Of a stretch of DNA of 64,000 nucleotides, positions 1 through 11,750 are shown one piece after another; the first letter of the stretch is position 1, and each line of letters starts with the position of its first letter. The position numbers were made by a program, and so were the translations under genes. The stretch lies in the NCBI GenBank assembly GCA_030734395.1, contig JAUZTG010000029.1, positions 496,001 to 560,000 on the forward strand, written 5' to 3'. Below the pieces are notes generated by a model. The model saw only the letters and a program-made list of their open reading frames with translations, was not told the DNA's origin and ran no database searches. Origin of the DNA: Sarocladium kiliense. Lineage: Eukaryota; Ascomycota; Sordariomycetes; Hypocreales; Sarocladiaceae.

Positions 1-168
1 AAGGAGGACTGCCAGCTCCTCTGCCGTCTCGAGTCCCAGTGCAAGTCTACTGGCTACAACACTCAGACCGGAAAGTGCACCCTCTTCAAGGGCGCTCTCA
101 AGGGCACCTTCACCGCCAGCAGCACCAAGCCTACCGTTTTCTACGACGCTGACTGCTACGAGTGCTAA
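1..168 (+). CDS. C-terminal end of a PAN/apple-type secreted protein (partial)
   Basis: Frame 1 is open from the window edge and ends at TAA 166-168, giving the last 55 residues of a protein. Six cysteines are spaced like a PAN/apple module, including CQLLC, an SQC then TGYN stretch, and GKCTLF. PAN/apple domains bind carbohydrate or protein and are common in fungal secreted and cell-wall proteins. The chain ends in CYEC. The start, any signal peptide and the other domains lie outside the window, so the function is not known. The domain call rests on cysteine spacing and the YN..G.C.L pattern only. Confidence 0.6.
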   Translation, partial: KEDCQLLCRLESQCKSTGYNTQTGKCTLFKGALKGTFTASSTKPTVFYDADCYEC

Positions 169-1869
169 ATGCCTCGGCCTCGAACTCTCGAAGCAAATTA
201 TTTCGATCTCGGTCGGATTGAGTGGCAGTGGAATTTGGGAGAGAATTGAGAAGATCTGAGTTGGTTCAGGGGCAAAACACGTGTGTTTTGACGATGGGTT
301 GCGAAGTTGGACATCGAGCAGGGGAGACAAATTGATTTGACTTGTAGATATTTGGAAACTTGATTGAGCCTATGCACATAATGAAAAAGCCATGCTTTGA
401 AACTGTTGCTATTTCTGCAAGCCTTACTATTGAAACGCGGTGACCTGTGATAAATTGCTGACAATTGGAAAGTCCAGCTTGAGAGTATAAACGCGGATGA
501 TGAAAAGGGGGGAAACAGGAATTACTCGGAAAATTCTCGACCCTAGGAGGCGGCTCTACACATTCTCAACGCTGCGCTGCGCTTCTATCGATAGAGGGGA
601 CTGAATGGGCCCCTATTTTGACACATCCATGCTCACTTGGACAAACCAGATGGAAGGTTGCTGAGCTCGACTGATTGGTTGATTCTTGATTCCCTGGAAT
701 GCTGGTCACTCAGAAGAATATCAGATCAAAGTGGCACCGTCATTCGGTGCTCCAGGCCGATACGCTTCATGTCCTCTACTTGGTTGACTTCCGCCACTTC
801 CGGTGCACACTTCATAGACCACACAGGAGTCGCGCTACCCAGATATTGACAGATACAGATGGTCAATCTTCTTTCATTATGGGATGAAATGGAGGAGCAG
901 GTTCACCATAGTGACGATTTGGCCGCACAGGACCTTGTCAAGGCTGTTAGGTGACAAGTCTCCAGGGGCACATGGTGGTTCAGCCGAACGACTCTACGCT
1001 GACAAAAGCTGTGCTGTAGCTTGTGTGATAGCCCCGTTTGCTCAAGCTGTGGTATCTGGCAAGGTTCATCGAATGTCGGCGATAAGACCATCCAATGGGC
1101 GGCGAGTGGTCCCTTCCGCATTCCCGATTGGTATGCACACCACTGCCAGGCTGATAAAGAAGAGGACGGACATATATATTTGTTCTATGATAAGCCGATG
1201 CTGAAGGTTCCTCGGGTTCTTAGACGATGTTGATGTCGAGTGTTGATGTTGGATCAGTAGTATCGGGCTAAAAGTTGCTATGATATTGACATTGTGTAGT
1301 TGCTGATAATTTTTGGCTGCACTAGGAAGTGCATTCAACCGTAAAATCCCATGTTCGAGAGCCGAAGAACTTCCCAGTGTCGAGATATGCCGCTCCAGGC
1401 AATTGACAATGCCCGCCCTTGAGGTCAGATTCTCACCACCGTCGGATGTCGTCACCAAGGCTTAAACGTTTACCGACCGAGTCAGCCAATCTTTATGTCT
1501 TGTAGCTGCTTCTGGATGATAAATCACTCGCTTACTGAGCATAAGCCGACGGAACGAAATATCACTGCATCAAGCCGGAGAACGGGGTTAACACTAGAGG
1601 AGTTTGTCTAGGTCTACGCGGCTTTGATTACTAAGGACAGGTTCACCTCGTCACCTGGTCTGAATCAAGGAAATAGTCCAAGAGGGCACGCAAAATCTAA
1701 AACCTTGAGCAGTATTAAGGACCAAGCCAGCCCAGATATCCCGTATTGACTTCTTGGGAGACTCATCGCAAGGCCCGCGCAAGGATAATTCTCTAAAGTA
1801 CTTTCGTCACGTCCAGTTAGATCCTCAAGCTACTGCTCAGCAAGAGTGCAGATCATCACCCTTACAGCC
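169..1869. other. intergenic stretch without a supported gene
   Basis: About 1.7 kb between the PAN-type gene and the GFA gene. Short open frames exist on both strands, but none has a start, splice signals and protein-like composition together. The first part should hold the 3' UTR of the upstream gene and the last few hundred bases the promoter of the next. Confidence 0.5.
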
Positions 1870-2517
1870 ATGAGTACTTTCGACGATCACGGCATTCCTG
1901 TAGTTCATCTTTCGAGTGACGGCTGGTCGACTGAGGATGAAGCGACAGCGACTTGCTTCTGTGGAGCTGTGCAAGTAGTCCTGGTATGATTGTCCGAAGC
2001 CTAAGCACTGGATCATAGCTCTGTCCCTGTTTCTTCTTTCCAGTCCCTCAATAGGTCCCGACTTAAAAGAACAATGAGACTGACAATACAATCCGGCCAG
2101 CCACTCAAGAAGCCCGGCTTGCTGAACCGCCACGTCTGCCACTGCACCGACTGCCGCAAGATCGGTTCCGCCTTCTACCAGTCCAACATCACAGTAGCAG
2201 ATTCCCACCTCAAGCACGTCCGCGGAGAGGATACTCTCACAACTTTCACCGAGACCAAGACCATCCGCGCCAATGCAGCCATGACCAACTATTTCTGTAA
2301 GACCTGTGGCACGCTGATGTACCGTCGCGGCGAGCGCTTCCCTGGGTTGACGATCCTGCGGACTGGAACGGTGGATGATCTTTCTTTGGCGGAGACTAGT
2401 CTACGACCGCAGGTGGAACAGTTTATTGAGAGGAGGGTTGCTTGGTCGCGGCCGATAGAAGGGACGGCGCAGGTGGAGGGCATGCATCAGCCTTCAGATA
2501 TCGAGGGCATCCCATAA
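1870..2517 (+). CDS. GFA/CENP-V-type zinc protein (glutathione-dependent formaldehyde-activating enzyme family)
   Basis: Two exons, 1870-1983 and 2044-2517, joined over a 60-nt intron (GTATGA to TTTCCAG, phase 0), encode 195 aa. The cysteine motifs of the GFA fold are in order: CFCGAV just before the intron, CHCTDCRK after it, and CKTCGTLMYR further on. These bind two zinc ions in family members. The stretch KHVRGEDTLTTF followed by a thiol motif is typical of fungal GFA proteins. The family was named for glutathione-formaldehyde adduct formation, but most fungal members have no proven substrate. ATG 1870 was chosen because the residues before CFCGAV read in frame from it. The gene ends 69 bp from the stop of the opposite-strand gene (tail to tail). 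Confidence 0.85.
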
Positions 2518-2586
2518 GACACACGCTATATGGTTATGAAAAGGGTATCAATAGTACTATTCTTGGTCTTCATATGCGAATCCTGA

Positions 2587-5500
2587 CTATTCGCCATCCT
2601 CCTCCGGCAGATCCACCAGTGGCTTCGCACCGCTGGTTAACAACAGCGGGTTGCACTGCGTCACATTATTGCCCGTCACAATCCACTGCACCTCGCCACT
2701 CAGCAGCGTCGGCAGTCCGTTCTCGTAGTCCTGCGCCAGGAATACCTTAGACCCTGGCCACTTGGGCGCCGAACACCACGCGAGCACAAAGACATTGCCC
2801 TCAGTATCAATCGCGCCATACGCTGGACCCGCTTCCGTCGCGAAGGGGATGAGCGTCAACATGCGAGAACTGATGGGTGCGTCGCCAATGGTCGACACGC
2901 GGATACGAGATACGCCGTATTTGCCAATTGTGTCGGGGTGGTAGTGGAACATGCGCTGTCCTTCGTCCATGATGACAACGGATTCCTCGCTGAAGAAGCT
3001 TGTGCCTGGCTCAGGGACGCCGCTGCTGCCGCCGTTTGGTGCGAGGTAGAGGTTGCCGTCGTCGTGGGACGACAGCTGTACCCGACCTGTTAGATCAGCG
3101 AGCTTACTCCAGCCGGTGAATGGCTCAGCTGAGCCCGTCGGAGCAGCGCCAATGACACCCAGTGTGGCAGACTCCATGAGTTTGGACCATGGAGGGAAGT
3201 CATAGTCAGCTGGGCCAGCCTGTCGTGCCAATGCTGTTGGGTCAGCGCCTGGAGGCGGAGTTCCTAGGATGGTGGTGGGCTTGAAGTCCAGACCGGGAGC
3301 CTTGTTGTTGGGTTCAAGGGCTGGGGCTGAGTTCTTGGGATCGACGGCTGGTAAGGCGGTGGTTGGTTGCGATGGGATGACTGGGGCGCTGTTGACGGCG
3401 GGGATCGTGGGAAGTGCATTGCCAGTAGGCAGAGTTGGGAGCTGAGGAGCGCGCTTAGAGATGGTTGCTGTGCTGTTGGATGGCCGGACGGAGCTTGATT
3501 CAGCCTCGTCCTCAGGCTTGAAAACCGTGATCCTGTGAGCCTTGGACAGGTCGGGAATCTCAAAAGTCTCATTGTCATCGCGAGCATAGACTCCTTGGTC
3601 AAGAGTGAGCAGGTCACGTCGAGTGAGAGCAGACGGACTAGAATTGCAAAAGTCAGCATGAAGAAGTCTCTCAGGTAGAGCGATGCCACAGGGATTTGAC
3701 TGTATGGCAACGGTGAGTTGACGTACTTAGGTCGGACTAGGAGGTCATCAATACGAAGATCAAAGTGAGAGGCATAGGAGCACTCCACAGTGAGACCGAA
3801 GTTGACGCTGACGCTGTTGGCGTTGTTCTGACCAAGGAATGACACGGTGTACTAGCAGAGGTCAAAGGGTTAGCTGGCTGTTCGAGGTCAACGTGTGGAG
3901 AGCGAAGGCAACATACAGGTCCGTACTCAGACATGTAGTCCTTTCCTGAGGTGACGGGGTAGATCTGCTCGTCCACAGGCACAACAACGTCCAGAACGGA
4001 GTTCGAGCTCTTCGCGTAGGCAGACTTGACCTTGCACGCGCCATCAGACGCGATGAGACGAGCTTGGAAGGTGATATCATAAGGCGAGTATCTGAGCAGA
4101 GAAGCAAATAATATGTCAGCGCCAAGTCCAAAGAGTTGTGAAGTCTTGCCCTGGTTGATTATGACAAGACTCAGGGTGTTACTTACGTGCAGGCAGTGAC
4201 CGTCTGGAAGATATTGGCGGTATAAGTTACAGCAGTGTCGCCTTGCTCAATCCAGAATCCACTAAGAAAGGAAAGGATCAGTTACTGAGCGTCTTGAGTT
4301 TACTTGACTGAGGAGTGTAGACTTACATGGTCCGTGGCGGCGAGGTCGCCTTAGAGTCAGTAAAGATATTGACCTTGATAGCCCTGGAATCGGTAAGGGG
4401 ATACGGCTGGACGTTGTAGAACCAAGCATCAGACTTGTCATCCGTCAGATCGTCAAAGCCAGGATTCTGGATCAGGTCGGACATGAGCGTGCAGCCTCCA
4501 CGAGTCTTGCCAACAGGCTTAGGAGGCTGCTGCTCACGGACCATGGCAACGCCGTTGTCGCCGATGCAGCCCTCGATAAACTTGTATCCATCCCAGTTGC
4601 TGATCTCCCACTTATACTGGTCGAGGACATTGAATTCCAGTTCGTTAACGAGACCAGCCTCGAAGTGGATGCCGCCGGGACACTCCATCTCATCGTCGTC
4701 ATCGTCGTCGTCGCGACGAATGAGGTCCCGCTTGTTCGTTCCGCCGGCTGAGAAGTCGGTCTTGTATGTGGCCTTGGCTTGAATGGCCGGACGGTCAATC
4801 AGGGCAACCGACTTGTGATATTTGCCCTCGAGGATGTCAATACCCACTGCAACAGCGATGGGCAGACCCATAGATAGCGTAGCAGAGACTTCTCCACTGA
4901 CGTTGAAAACAGGCTTGACGTCAGGAATGTAACCATACCCTGTCGACTTGTCATAGTCGAAGAAGTTGATGTTGGCACCGATCCGAGGCCATGTGAGACG
5001 TGCACCTGCAAGGAGCTGCCCAAGAGCCTCGACATTGAGCTTAGCATCGATGTCGAGCGTGATCATAGGGCCAACAATGATGATACCTGGGATGTAGAAA
5101 CCCTCCACTCCAATGTCAAACAGTCGCTTCTTGAAAATCTCTTTCTCCCACTCAGCATAAGCGTTGACACCAAGCTGGAGAAGAGCGTCAAGCTTGCCCT
5201 CGAAGCGCAAGTTCAGTTTTGTGAAGCCAACGAGAAGAGTGTACGTGGCCGATCCCGTAGTCTTCATCGATCCCTTGACACTGCAGCCGACGCAGTAGAA
5301 CTGGATACCAGGCTGCGGGAGCTGCTTCACGCCCTTGATCTCAAAGGTAAGGAGTTGGTCCGCGCCCATCATCTTCGCAAGACTGGCAGCGTTGATACCA
5401 TAGTTCAACTCGCCTCCTCCCTTTTGGTACTCGTAAACCTTGTAGGCTTCGCCCCAGGGACTCTCCTCGAGCATCCAGCTGGGTGCTGCCATGCTGATGG

Positions 5501-7001
5501 GGATGTTGAAGGAGATAGAAGGGCTAAAGCTTGGAAGCAGGGCTGCGGCAGCGTCGCGGATGGCGTTGAGAGCGCCCTGTGCTGCCTTGGTAAGCTCCTT
5601 GGCGACGAAGACGACGGCCTTGACGGCCTCCTTAGCCGCATTGTATACAGCCTTGGCAGCAGGCTTGATAACGTTGTTGTAAACCCAGCTCAAGAAGCGG
5701 CGATCAAGATCACGTCGGTTAATGTCGCCCGTCTCCTCCAGGTACTCAGAGAGGCTGAAATCAGGGACGTTGGGGAGGAAGTCTCGCACAGCCTGGGGGT
5801 TGCGAGTCTCTTTGAGGTAGGACAGGTAGTCATCGACGTTCTTGTCGAAGTCATTGTCGCAGTCAAGACGCTTGAAATGCTCATAGTTGGAAGGGAGAGG
5901 TTTCGGAGGCACGGCGCAGGTACCAACGAATGGCGGCGGCTTCATGCTGTTCATGGGCTCTGGGGCGGCCTTTGTCGAGGATGTAACCACGGCGGCAGCA
6001 GCACGGTTAGCAGTTGTGGAGGTAGCGCGAGCTGTGCTGCTAGTTGAGGTCTTCTTGGTGCTTGTGGATGAAGCCTTCTTGGTGGAGGTTGATGAAGTCT
6101 TCTTCGCAGCAGCAGCAGCTGTTGAGGTCTTCTTGGTTGTAGTCGAAGCCTTCTTAGTCGTCGTGGACGTCTTCTTGGTTGTGGTAGATGTCTTCTTGGT
6201 AGAGGTAGAGACCTTCTTGGTGCTGGTAGGCTTCTTTGTAGAGGTTGTCTTCTTGGTAGACGTCGACTTCTTGCTCGTCGTTGTCTTCGCAGCTCTAGCC
6301 TTCAACTCAGGCTCCACGACAACAGCTTCAGCCCTGTCGACTTCCCACGCACCCCATTCGATGTTGTACTCATAGACAGCATCGATCATGGAGATCTGCT
6401 TTCCCTTTGCTGTCGCCGTGCGGGCGCTCTTGTCAAAGGTGATGGCTGTCGCGTTGAAGAAGCCGAATTGGCCTGGGTGCTCTGAGTGGCAGTCCTTGGC
6501 TGAACTGACGAAGACCATGTGGTGGTGGTCGTCGAAGCCGCCTGTCCAGTTCTGCCGGGCCTCCTGCAGGGCTGTGGCGGATGTCAACTGGATCTTCATC
6601 TGCTCGGGGGAGCAGCTCACACTGCGGACATGTGCAGAGTGGTCGAGCACGACTGTGTCGGAAAAGAAGACGGCATCGAGCTTAGCAACGAGCTGGTCCT
6701 CATCACCACGGAAAATGCCGTCAGCGTAGAAGAGCTGAGCTGCTGGGGCTCGCTTGAGGTGAACATGGTCCCGACGATTAAGGGACGGATGCAACGCAGG
6801 CTGCAGCTGGGCATGCTTCTTGGGGTCCTCGCGGAGAGGTTGGCCGTAAGGAGAGTACTCCTCCTCATCTTCCTCTCGAGTCAGAGGCCTGACGTTACGG
6901 CGGTCGTATGAGTGATAATGGTAGGAGGGCTCTGCTGCCACCACGGGCAAAAGCCAGGCGGCTGCAGCAGCAACGGAAAGAATCGCACCCGATACCCTCA
7001 T
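2587..7001 (-). CDS. large secreted DUF7029/DUF7223-type protein with Lys/Thr-rich linker
   Basis: Five exons (7001-4327, 4261-4187, 4091-3917, 3851-3727, 3637-2587) join in frame over four introns of 65-95 nt and give 1366 aa. ATG 7001 starts a clear signal peptide (MRVSGAILSVAAAAAWLL). Then come a first conserved region at about residues 90-220 (DUF7029-like), a low-complexity linker at about 237-337 made of STKK/TTTKK repeats, a second conserved region at about 530-750 (DUF7223-like), an Asp run near 770, then a tail with a Pro-rich stretch and a globular C-terminus. Both domain names are from memory of fungal cell-surface proteins of unknown function. The linker suggests an O-glycosylated stalk in the wall or outside the cell. 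Intron donors are GTAAGT, GTAAGT, GTATGT and GTACGT. Confidence 0.8.
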
Positions 7002-8619
7002 AGTGTCTGCCGTGAAGACAAAACAGATAGACAAGGAAGAAAGAAACGAGAAGGCAAAGCAGCAGCTTCTACTCCGAGGACAGCATCAACAAAGATCGTC
7101 AGGAACTAGCATCGGCTACTCTGCTTATGCCCCTTCTATTGTATATGAACGGACGACGTACGGGAGCGCAAGCTGCCAGCCAAGGTATGTTAGGCTACCA
7201 TTTGGTAATGCGCGCCGGGGAGTCCGGGGTCTCCGTCGAGCTCCCGACTATGTCTAGACATCAACATGGCGAGTTCTAGACTTGTTCGCGTGTTCGTGTT
7301 CAGCGCGAGAAAGATGCCGCACTAATGGTGGCTTGAGCATCGTGAGGCCTCTCTAGGGCACGAAATAGCTTCATGCTTCTTTCTAAGCGAAAGCTGCGAG
7401 GGAACTAGCGTATTGATTCAATAGTCTCGACGGCTCTATTCTAGGCAGGGTCCCTTGTTTTCAGCAACGTGTCTGGCAGCACACCTTACCGCTATTAGCC
7501 GCCTCTTTTCCACATCTGGGCCTGCGAAATATATCCGAATGCCAAAAGGAGCGCCTCGTGTGGACAGGGGTCTTAGTCCACAGGGCCCAGACTCTGGGTG
7601 GCCTGGCGATCAGATCCACGCGGAGATGGGGCATTCGATCCGATCCGGTAACGCCCAGGGGCCAAGAGAAGGCTTGATTCAATGATTTTGTTCGTTGTTT
7701 TTGCATGGCAAATCCTGGACCTGGCTTTTGGGCCTTTGCTGTGGCGGCTGTCAGTGCTCGCAGAGGCTGCCGGCCCGCGCGGAAGAGGCTGTACTCTCAC
7801 AGGAACGATAGGACGCCAATAGTCGCCTCCAGCTTGCGCCACGAAATAAGGGACTTGGACGTTGAATCCGTATTTGTAATTTCAAGAATGATGGCTGACC
7901 TAGGTGCGCCTCCTTTGACATCTTACGATTATGCTTAAAGCCGCGCAGCCTTGCGCATGCCAGCGAAGAAGTCTGGCTTATCGTGGGCATGTTTCTGTCT
8001 TTCAGTCTTCTCATCTCGCTTACTATTGTCTTGTCTCGCTTTCCCATATCCGACTTCGGCTATTCAGATACTCCAGATCGCCAGATGCGATTCTGAATCC
8101 TGACCCCTGTCCACCCAGTCGATCATCCCTGGCCCGAACAGGCAACGGGGCTGCGTCTAAGCTGAGCTGAAGCGTTACTCCTTTTGGGACACTGGGTCTG
8201 AGGCTATTGATTCTATTGACAGAATTGCGATTCTAGGGAGGACTGGACCTCCAACACTCCGGTGAGTCCGACGCTTGCATGGATGAGAAACATCGCGTGC
8301 TCTTCTTTCCCATGACTTAGAGTCGCATTGCATCGCGCTGGAAAGGGTCTGGAGCTGACGAGACTAACAATAGCCTCATAACCCTCGTGCTCGCTTCTGT
8401 CGCTCGCCCTATCCTACTTTTCGCGACTGCTGTCCGCGGATTCCCGTCTCTTCGTCTCCTTGCCTCGGCTTGTCCTTGTTCACCCCATCTTAACTTATAG
8501 TTGTGTCAGGGCCTCGTTCAACCCTGCGTCTAAAGGTCGCACCGTCAACACCTCTACAAACCTCCAAGAGGGCTTACTTCGGAAGACGTCCTGTCTCCAA
8601 TCCCTCATCTTCCTTCACC
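7002..8619. other. shared upstream region of two divergent secreted-protein genes
   Basis: A 1.6-kb stretch between divergently read genes, with no supported ORF. It must hold the promoters and 5' leaders of both. The last 250 bases before 8620 are rich in CT runs, which is common in leaders of filamentous fungi. Confidence 0.5.
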
Positions 8620-10029
8620 ATGATGCACCTCACCACAATGCGTCTCCTGCAGTTGCTCTTCGTGATCTGCGCCCTCGCCTCCTCGGCCACGGCGCAGACA
8701 TCGAAAGCCTGCACAACGGCCTTCGGTACCAAGTCCGTCAAGACTGTCAAGACCAGCAGCAAGCTCTTCACCCGCAGTGTCACCGAGACGATTCTCAAGA
8801 AAGTCACGCCGACCAAGAGTGTTACCCCGAGCCCTGTCACCAGCACGGTGCACACCACTCGCACATCTGTTGTTCGTTTGACGGACCCCATTGTCACTGA
8901 CACCTTCACCACGTACAAGTCGACTACTACCACCCGCGTTGTAAGTTCTGTGCTAAGATCTTCTCTCTTCACTTCGTGTCTTCGGCCGTTCATCAACTTA
9001 CGACGAACATTAGATTCCTGAACTTGAGAGCTACACCAACACAGACACAACATGGACCACTGTCACCATCGCCTCCACTACCACAGTTGATCCCCCTGCC
9101 GGCTTCACCGCCCTAGCGCAGATGGAGGGCTTCTTTCCCAAGCGCAACGCCGTCCTTGATCGCCGTGAAGCAGTTGAGGCCCGTGCCATTGACGGCCCCT
9201 TCGAGGCTCTGGAGGCCCGCGCTGAGGTTGCGGAGAAGTCCTTCCCTGTCATTGCTGCTGCTCCTGTTGCGAAGAGCAACCCCAAGGAGAAGAGGCAGAC
9301 CAAGAAGACCACATCCACGAAGAAGACCTCTTCCATCAAGCAGTATAAGACCTCCGTTCTTTGCCACGTGACTACCACACGCTCCTTCACTGCTACCAAG
9401 ACCACCACCCTCAAGAGCACTGTTACCAAGACAGCTGCGAAGAAGACCGTCTTCGTCACCAAGACGGCCACGACTACCGTCACTAGTCGCACTGTCCTCG
9501 CGGCCAAGACCGAGGTTGTTACAGTTCCAGTCACGGTTGAGAAGACCTCTACCTCTACATCTAGCACCACCACCACCGAGACTAAGACTGAGACTCATTT
9601 TGCTCCCTCAAACACCTACCTCGCTCAGTGTGCGCCTGAGAATATTGTGAGCAGCGCTGTTGGCCAGAAGATCGGCACAATCTCTTTCAACAAGGCTTTC
9701 ATTCTGCAATCTACATACCCAGCCGACACTACCGGTTATGGATGCTGCGGTAAGTCTTGTCCTGATTTCAACCCCTTGTCATGCTCCTCGGAGCGAGTTT
9801 CTCTTCCTTCAGGTTGCTGACCAGTCATCTAGCTGCCTGTGCAACATCATCCAACTGCGCTGGATACGGACAGCACCCCAGCGGTGTTTGCTATTACATC
9901 ACCACCGATGGTCGCTGTGATGGTGCGCAGAGCTGGAGTGATAAGTTCCACTACTACAACACTGAGGGCCCGGGATATGTCATTGGTAATGGCCAGTGTG
10001 GTTTCTTGAACTCACAAGCTGGTATCTAA
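8620..10029 (+). CDS. secreted Thr/Lys-rich protein of unknown function
   Basis: Three exons (8620-8940, 9014-9749, 9833-10029) encode 417 aa. Introns are 73 and 83 nt with GTAAGT donors and TAG acceptors. An N-terminal signal peptide (about 27 residues, ending near SSATAQ) precedes a long Thr/Ser/Lys/Val-rich region with repeated TKKT and TVT-like stretches. There are possible Kex2-type sites (DRR, EKRQ). The C-terminal third after YGCCAAC holds about eight cysteines and many Tyr/Gly, ending in CGFLNSQAGI, so it may be a small folded domain. No catalytic motif was seen. It shares the TSTKKTS low-complexity style with its divergent neighbour, which hints at a cell-wall or matrix role (inference). 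Confidence 0.8.
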
Positions 10030-10566
10030 TGGGGCTATTGTGGGAGCTTTGTAGCGTTTCAAAGAACGACTGAGAGATCGATGGAGGTCGTGAGGTGTTT
10101 AGAGGCAGAGACCATGAGATGATACGCTGAATATTTATACCAACATCACCACCGCAGTCCACTTTTAGGGATCCTTTATACCTGTGGTTGAAACGGTTGC
10201 TTTACTTTACCATGTAGTGTTGACCCCGATGATTTATTCCGATTTCGCGATATAATCTGGCTGTTTTTCCCCTACGAGGTATTCTAAGTGCGCAAGAATC
10301 CCTCAGGGACTGGACGTGATCGTAGGCAAGTGTTTGACTTCTCGTGACTTCTACACCGCTCAACCAACAAACAGCATATGCAATCCCTGTCACGTGCGAG
10401 GGTAGACATCACACTTCCCCGCTTGCCCTCAGGCTCGAAGGGGAGAATATTACTCTTACGGATCACTGCTGATTTGCTTGTTTTGCATTTGGAATCTCGT
10501 GTAGTTGATCACTGTTCCCATTTGCTTCTTCGACAGTGGCACGTGACCACCCTCCAGGTGTCGACC

Positions 10567-11456
10567 ATGTCTTCTGGTCTTTTTCCGCAGTTCGGTGATC
10601 TGCCAGCTGAACTGCGAATTCTCGTATGGAATTTTGTGCCCTTTCCAAGTCGCATTATTGGAATGATCCCATACGCGAGGAATGAACGTGGTTGGCCGGA
10701 ATACGGATATGAGGGTAGTGCAGCGCCTCATTTCGTGCAAGTTGTTCAGCCACAATACTTGGGCGTATTTCCGCCGCTGCATGTTAACCGAGAGGCGAGA
10801 TCCGTTTGGCTCCGACGACTATTCCAGCCAGAGCGGGACCAACGGGTCACAATCCTTCGGGGACAACGTGGTGGACTTGGCGACGCGAACCCATCTGCCA
10901 CCGTGCGATTTGCCGTTCCTTTCATCAGTTACGAAAGCGACATGTTTGCTGTATTCGGGGGATGGAGGACTGTAGCGCCACCTCTCGCTTCGGCGAATGA
11001 GGGTATAGAAGATGGTTGGCTCATTGATCCCTTCTCGGGGCTACAACGCAGCAAAATCCGCCGAGTTGGGCTTTCCGAGTCGCCGCATGGCGAGGAAGCC
11101 GCAGTTGAGGCGCTGGACGCTCAAAACCTCCCAGCGCTGGAGGAGTTCCTTTTCTTACCTTACCGCCAGGTGCCTGTGACTATAGCCCAGAAGCACTAGC
11201 ATCACATCATTTGAGGGAGGCAGATTTCCCCAATCTTCAAGGGGTTGTCGAAGATTTATAAAGCCTTCATTGTGACGTGAAGGACCTCGATCCTCGTGCC
11301 ATTACATCGCATCCTTTCTTCAACCAAGCAAGGGTGCACCATCAATCAGCAACCTCTCCTAATGTGCGCCCGTTGTCGGAATACACAAGCTATGTGAAGA
11401 CACTACTTTGGCATGTACAATCGGGTAACTGGTCTTCCAACCTTGACAAGTCTTAA
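10567..11456 (+). pseudogene. 2EXR-domain gene, probably broken by a 5-bp duplication and a stop
   Basis: From ATG 10567 an intronless frame of 210 aa runs to TAG 11199. Its start, FPQFGDLPAELRILVW, is the 2EXR motif of a large fungal F-box-like family. Near the end, a tandem CTTAC-CTTAC (about 11155-11165) changes the frame. In the other frame the sequence continues protein-like (LPPGACDYSPEALASHHL and on), meets TAA at about 11261, then stays open in the same frame for about 63 more codons to TAA 11454-11456. The gene thus looks like a longer 2EXR protein cut by a 5-bp duplication, with a second in-frame stop. The alternative is that the 210-aa form is real and the rest is chance. Function of 2EXR proteins is unknown. 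Confidence 0.6.
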
Positions 11457-11750
11457 GGGAGGGATTGCGTTTTGATGTTCTGGACTACGTGTTTGGCCGT
11501 TGCATCCCTTGCCCCTAGGCAGATGCGGCACAATAGGATACGGCAGGGATGAGATGCTGGGTTGGCAGTCTAACCCTTTTGTCCAATTCAAGTTAATCAG
11601 GAGCCCTTTCGACTTTAAATGAAGCGGTCTCGAGTATCTGGCTTTCGGAAAGACCTGAAAGCGACCTGTGGCTCGAGTGAGCTGACCTATAGTCAATACT
11701 GCTTTGGCTTCGTAATCACAGTCTTGCCACTGACTGTCAATTAATACCAA

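Noticed and set aside
5887..6375. 162-codon plus-strand frame rich in Val/Phe/Leu
   Set aside because: It is the complement of the Lys/Thr repeat linker of the 1366-aa gene.
9031..9598. Minus-strand frames of 161-181 codons
   Set aside because: Mirror images of the Thr-rich secreted gene on the plus strand; no start or domain support.
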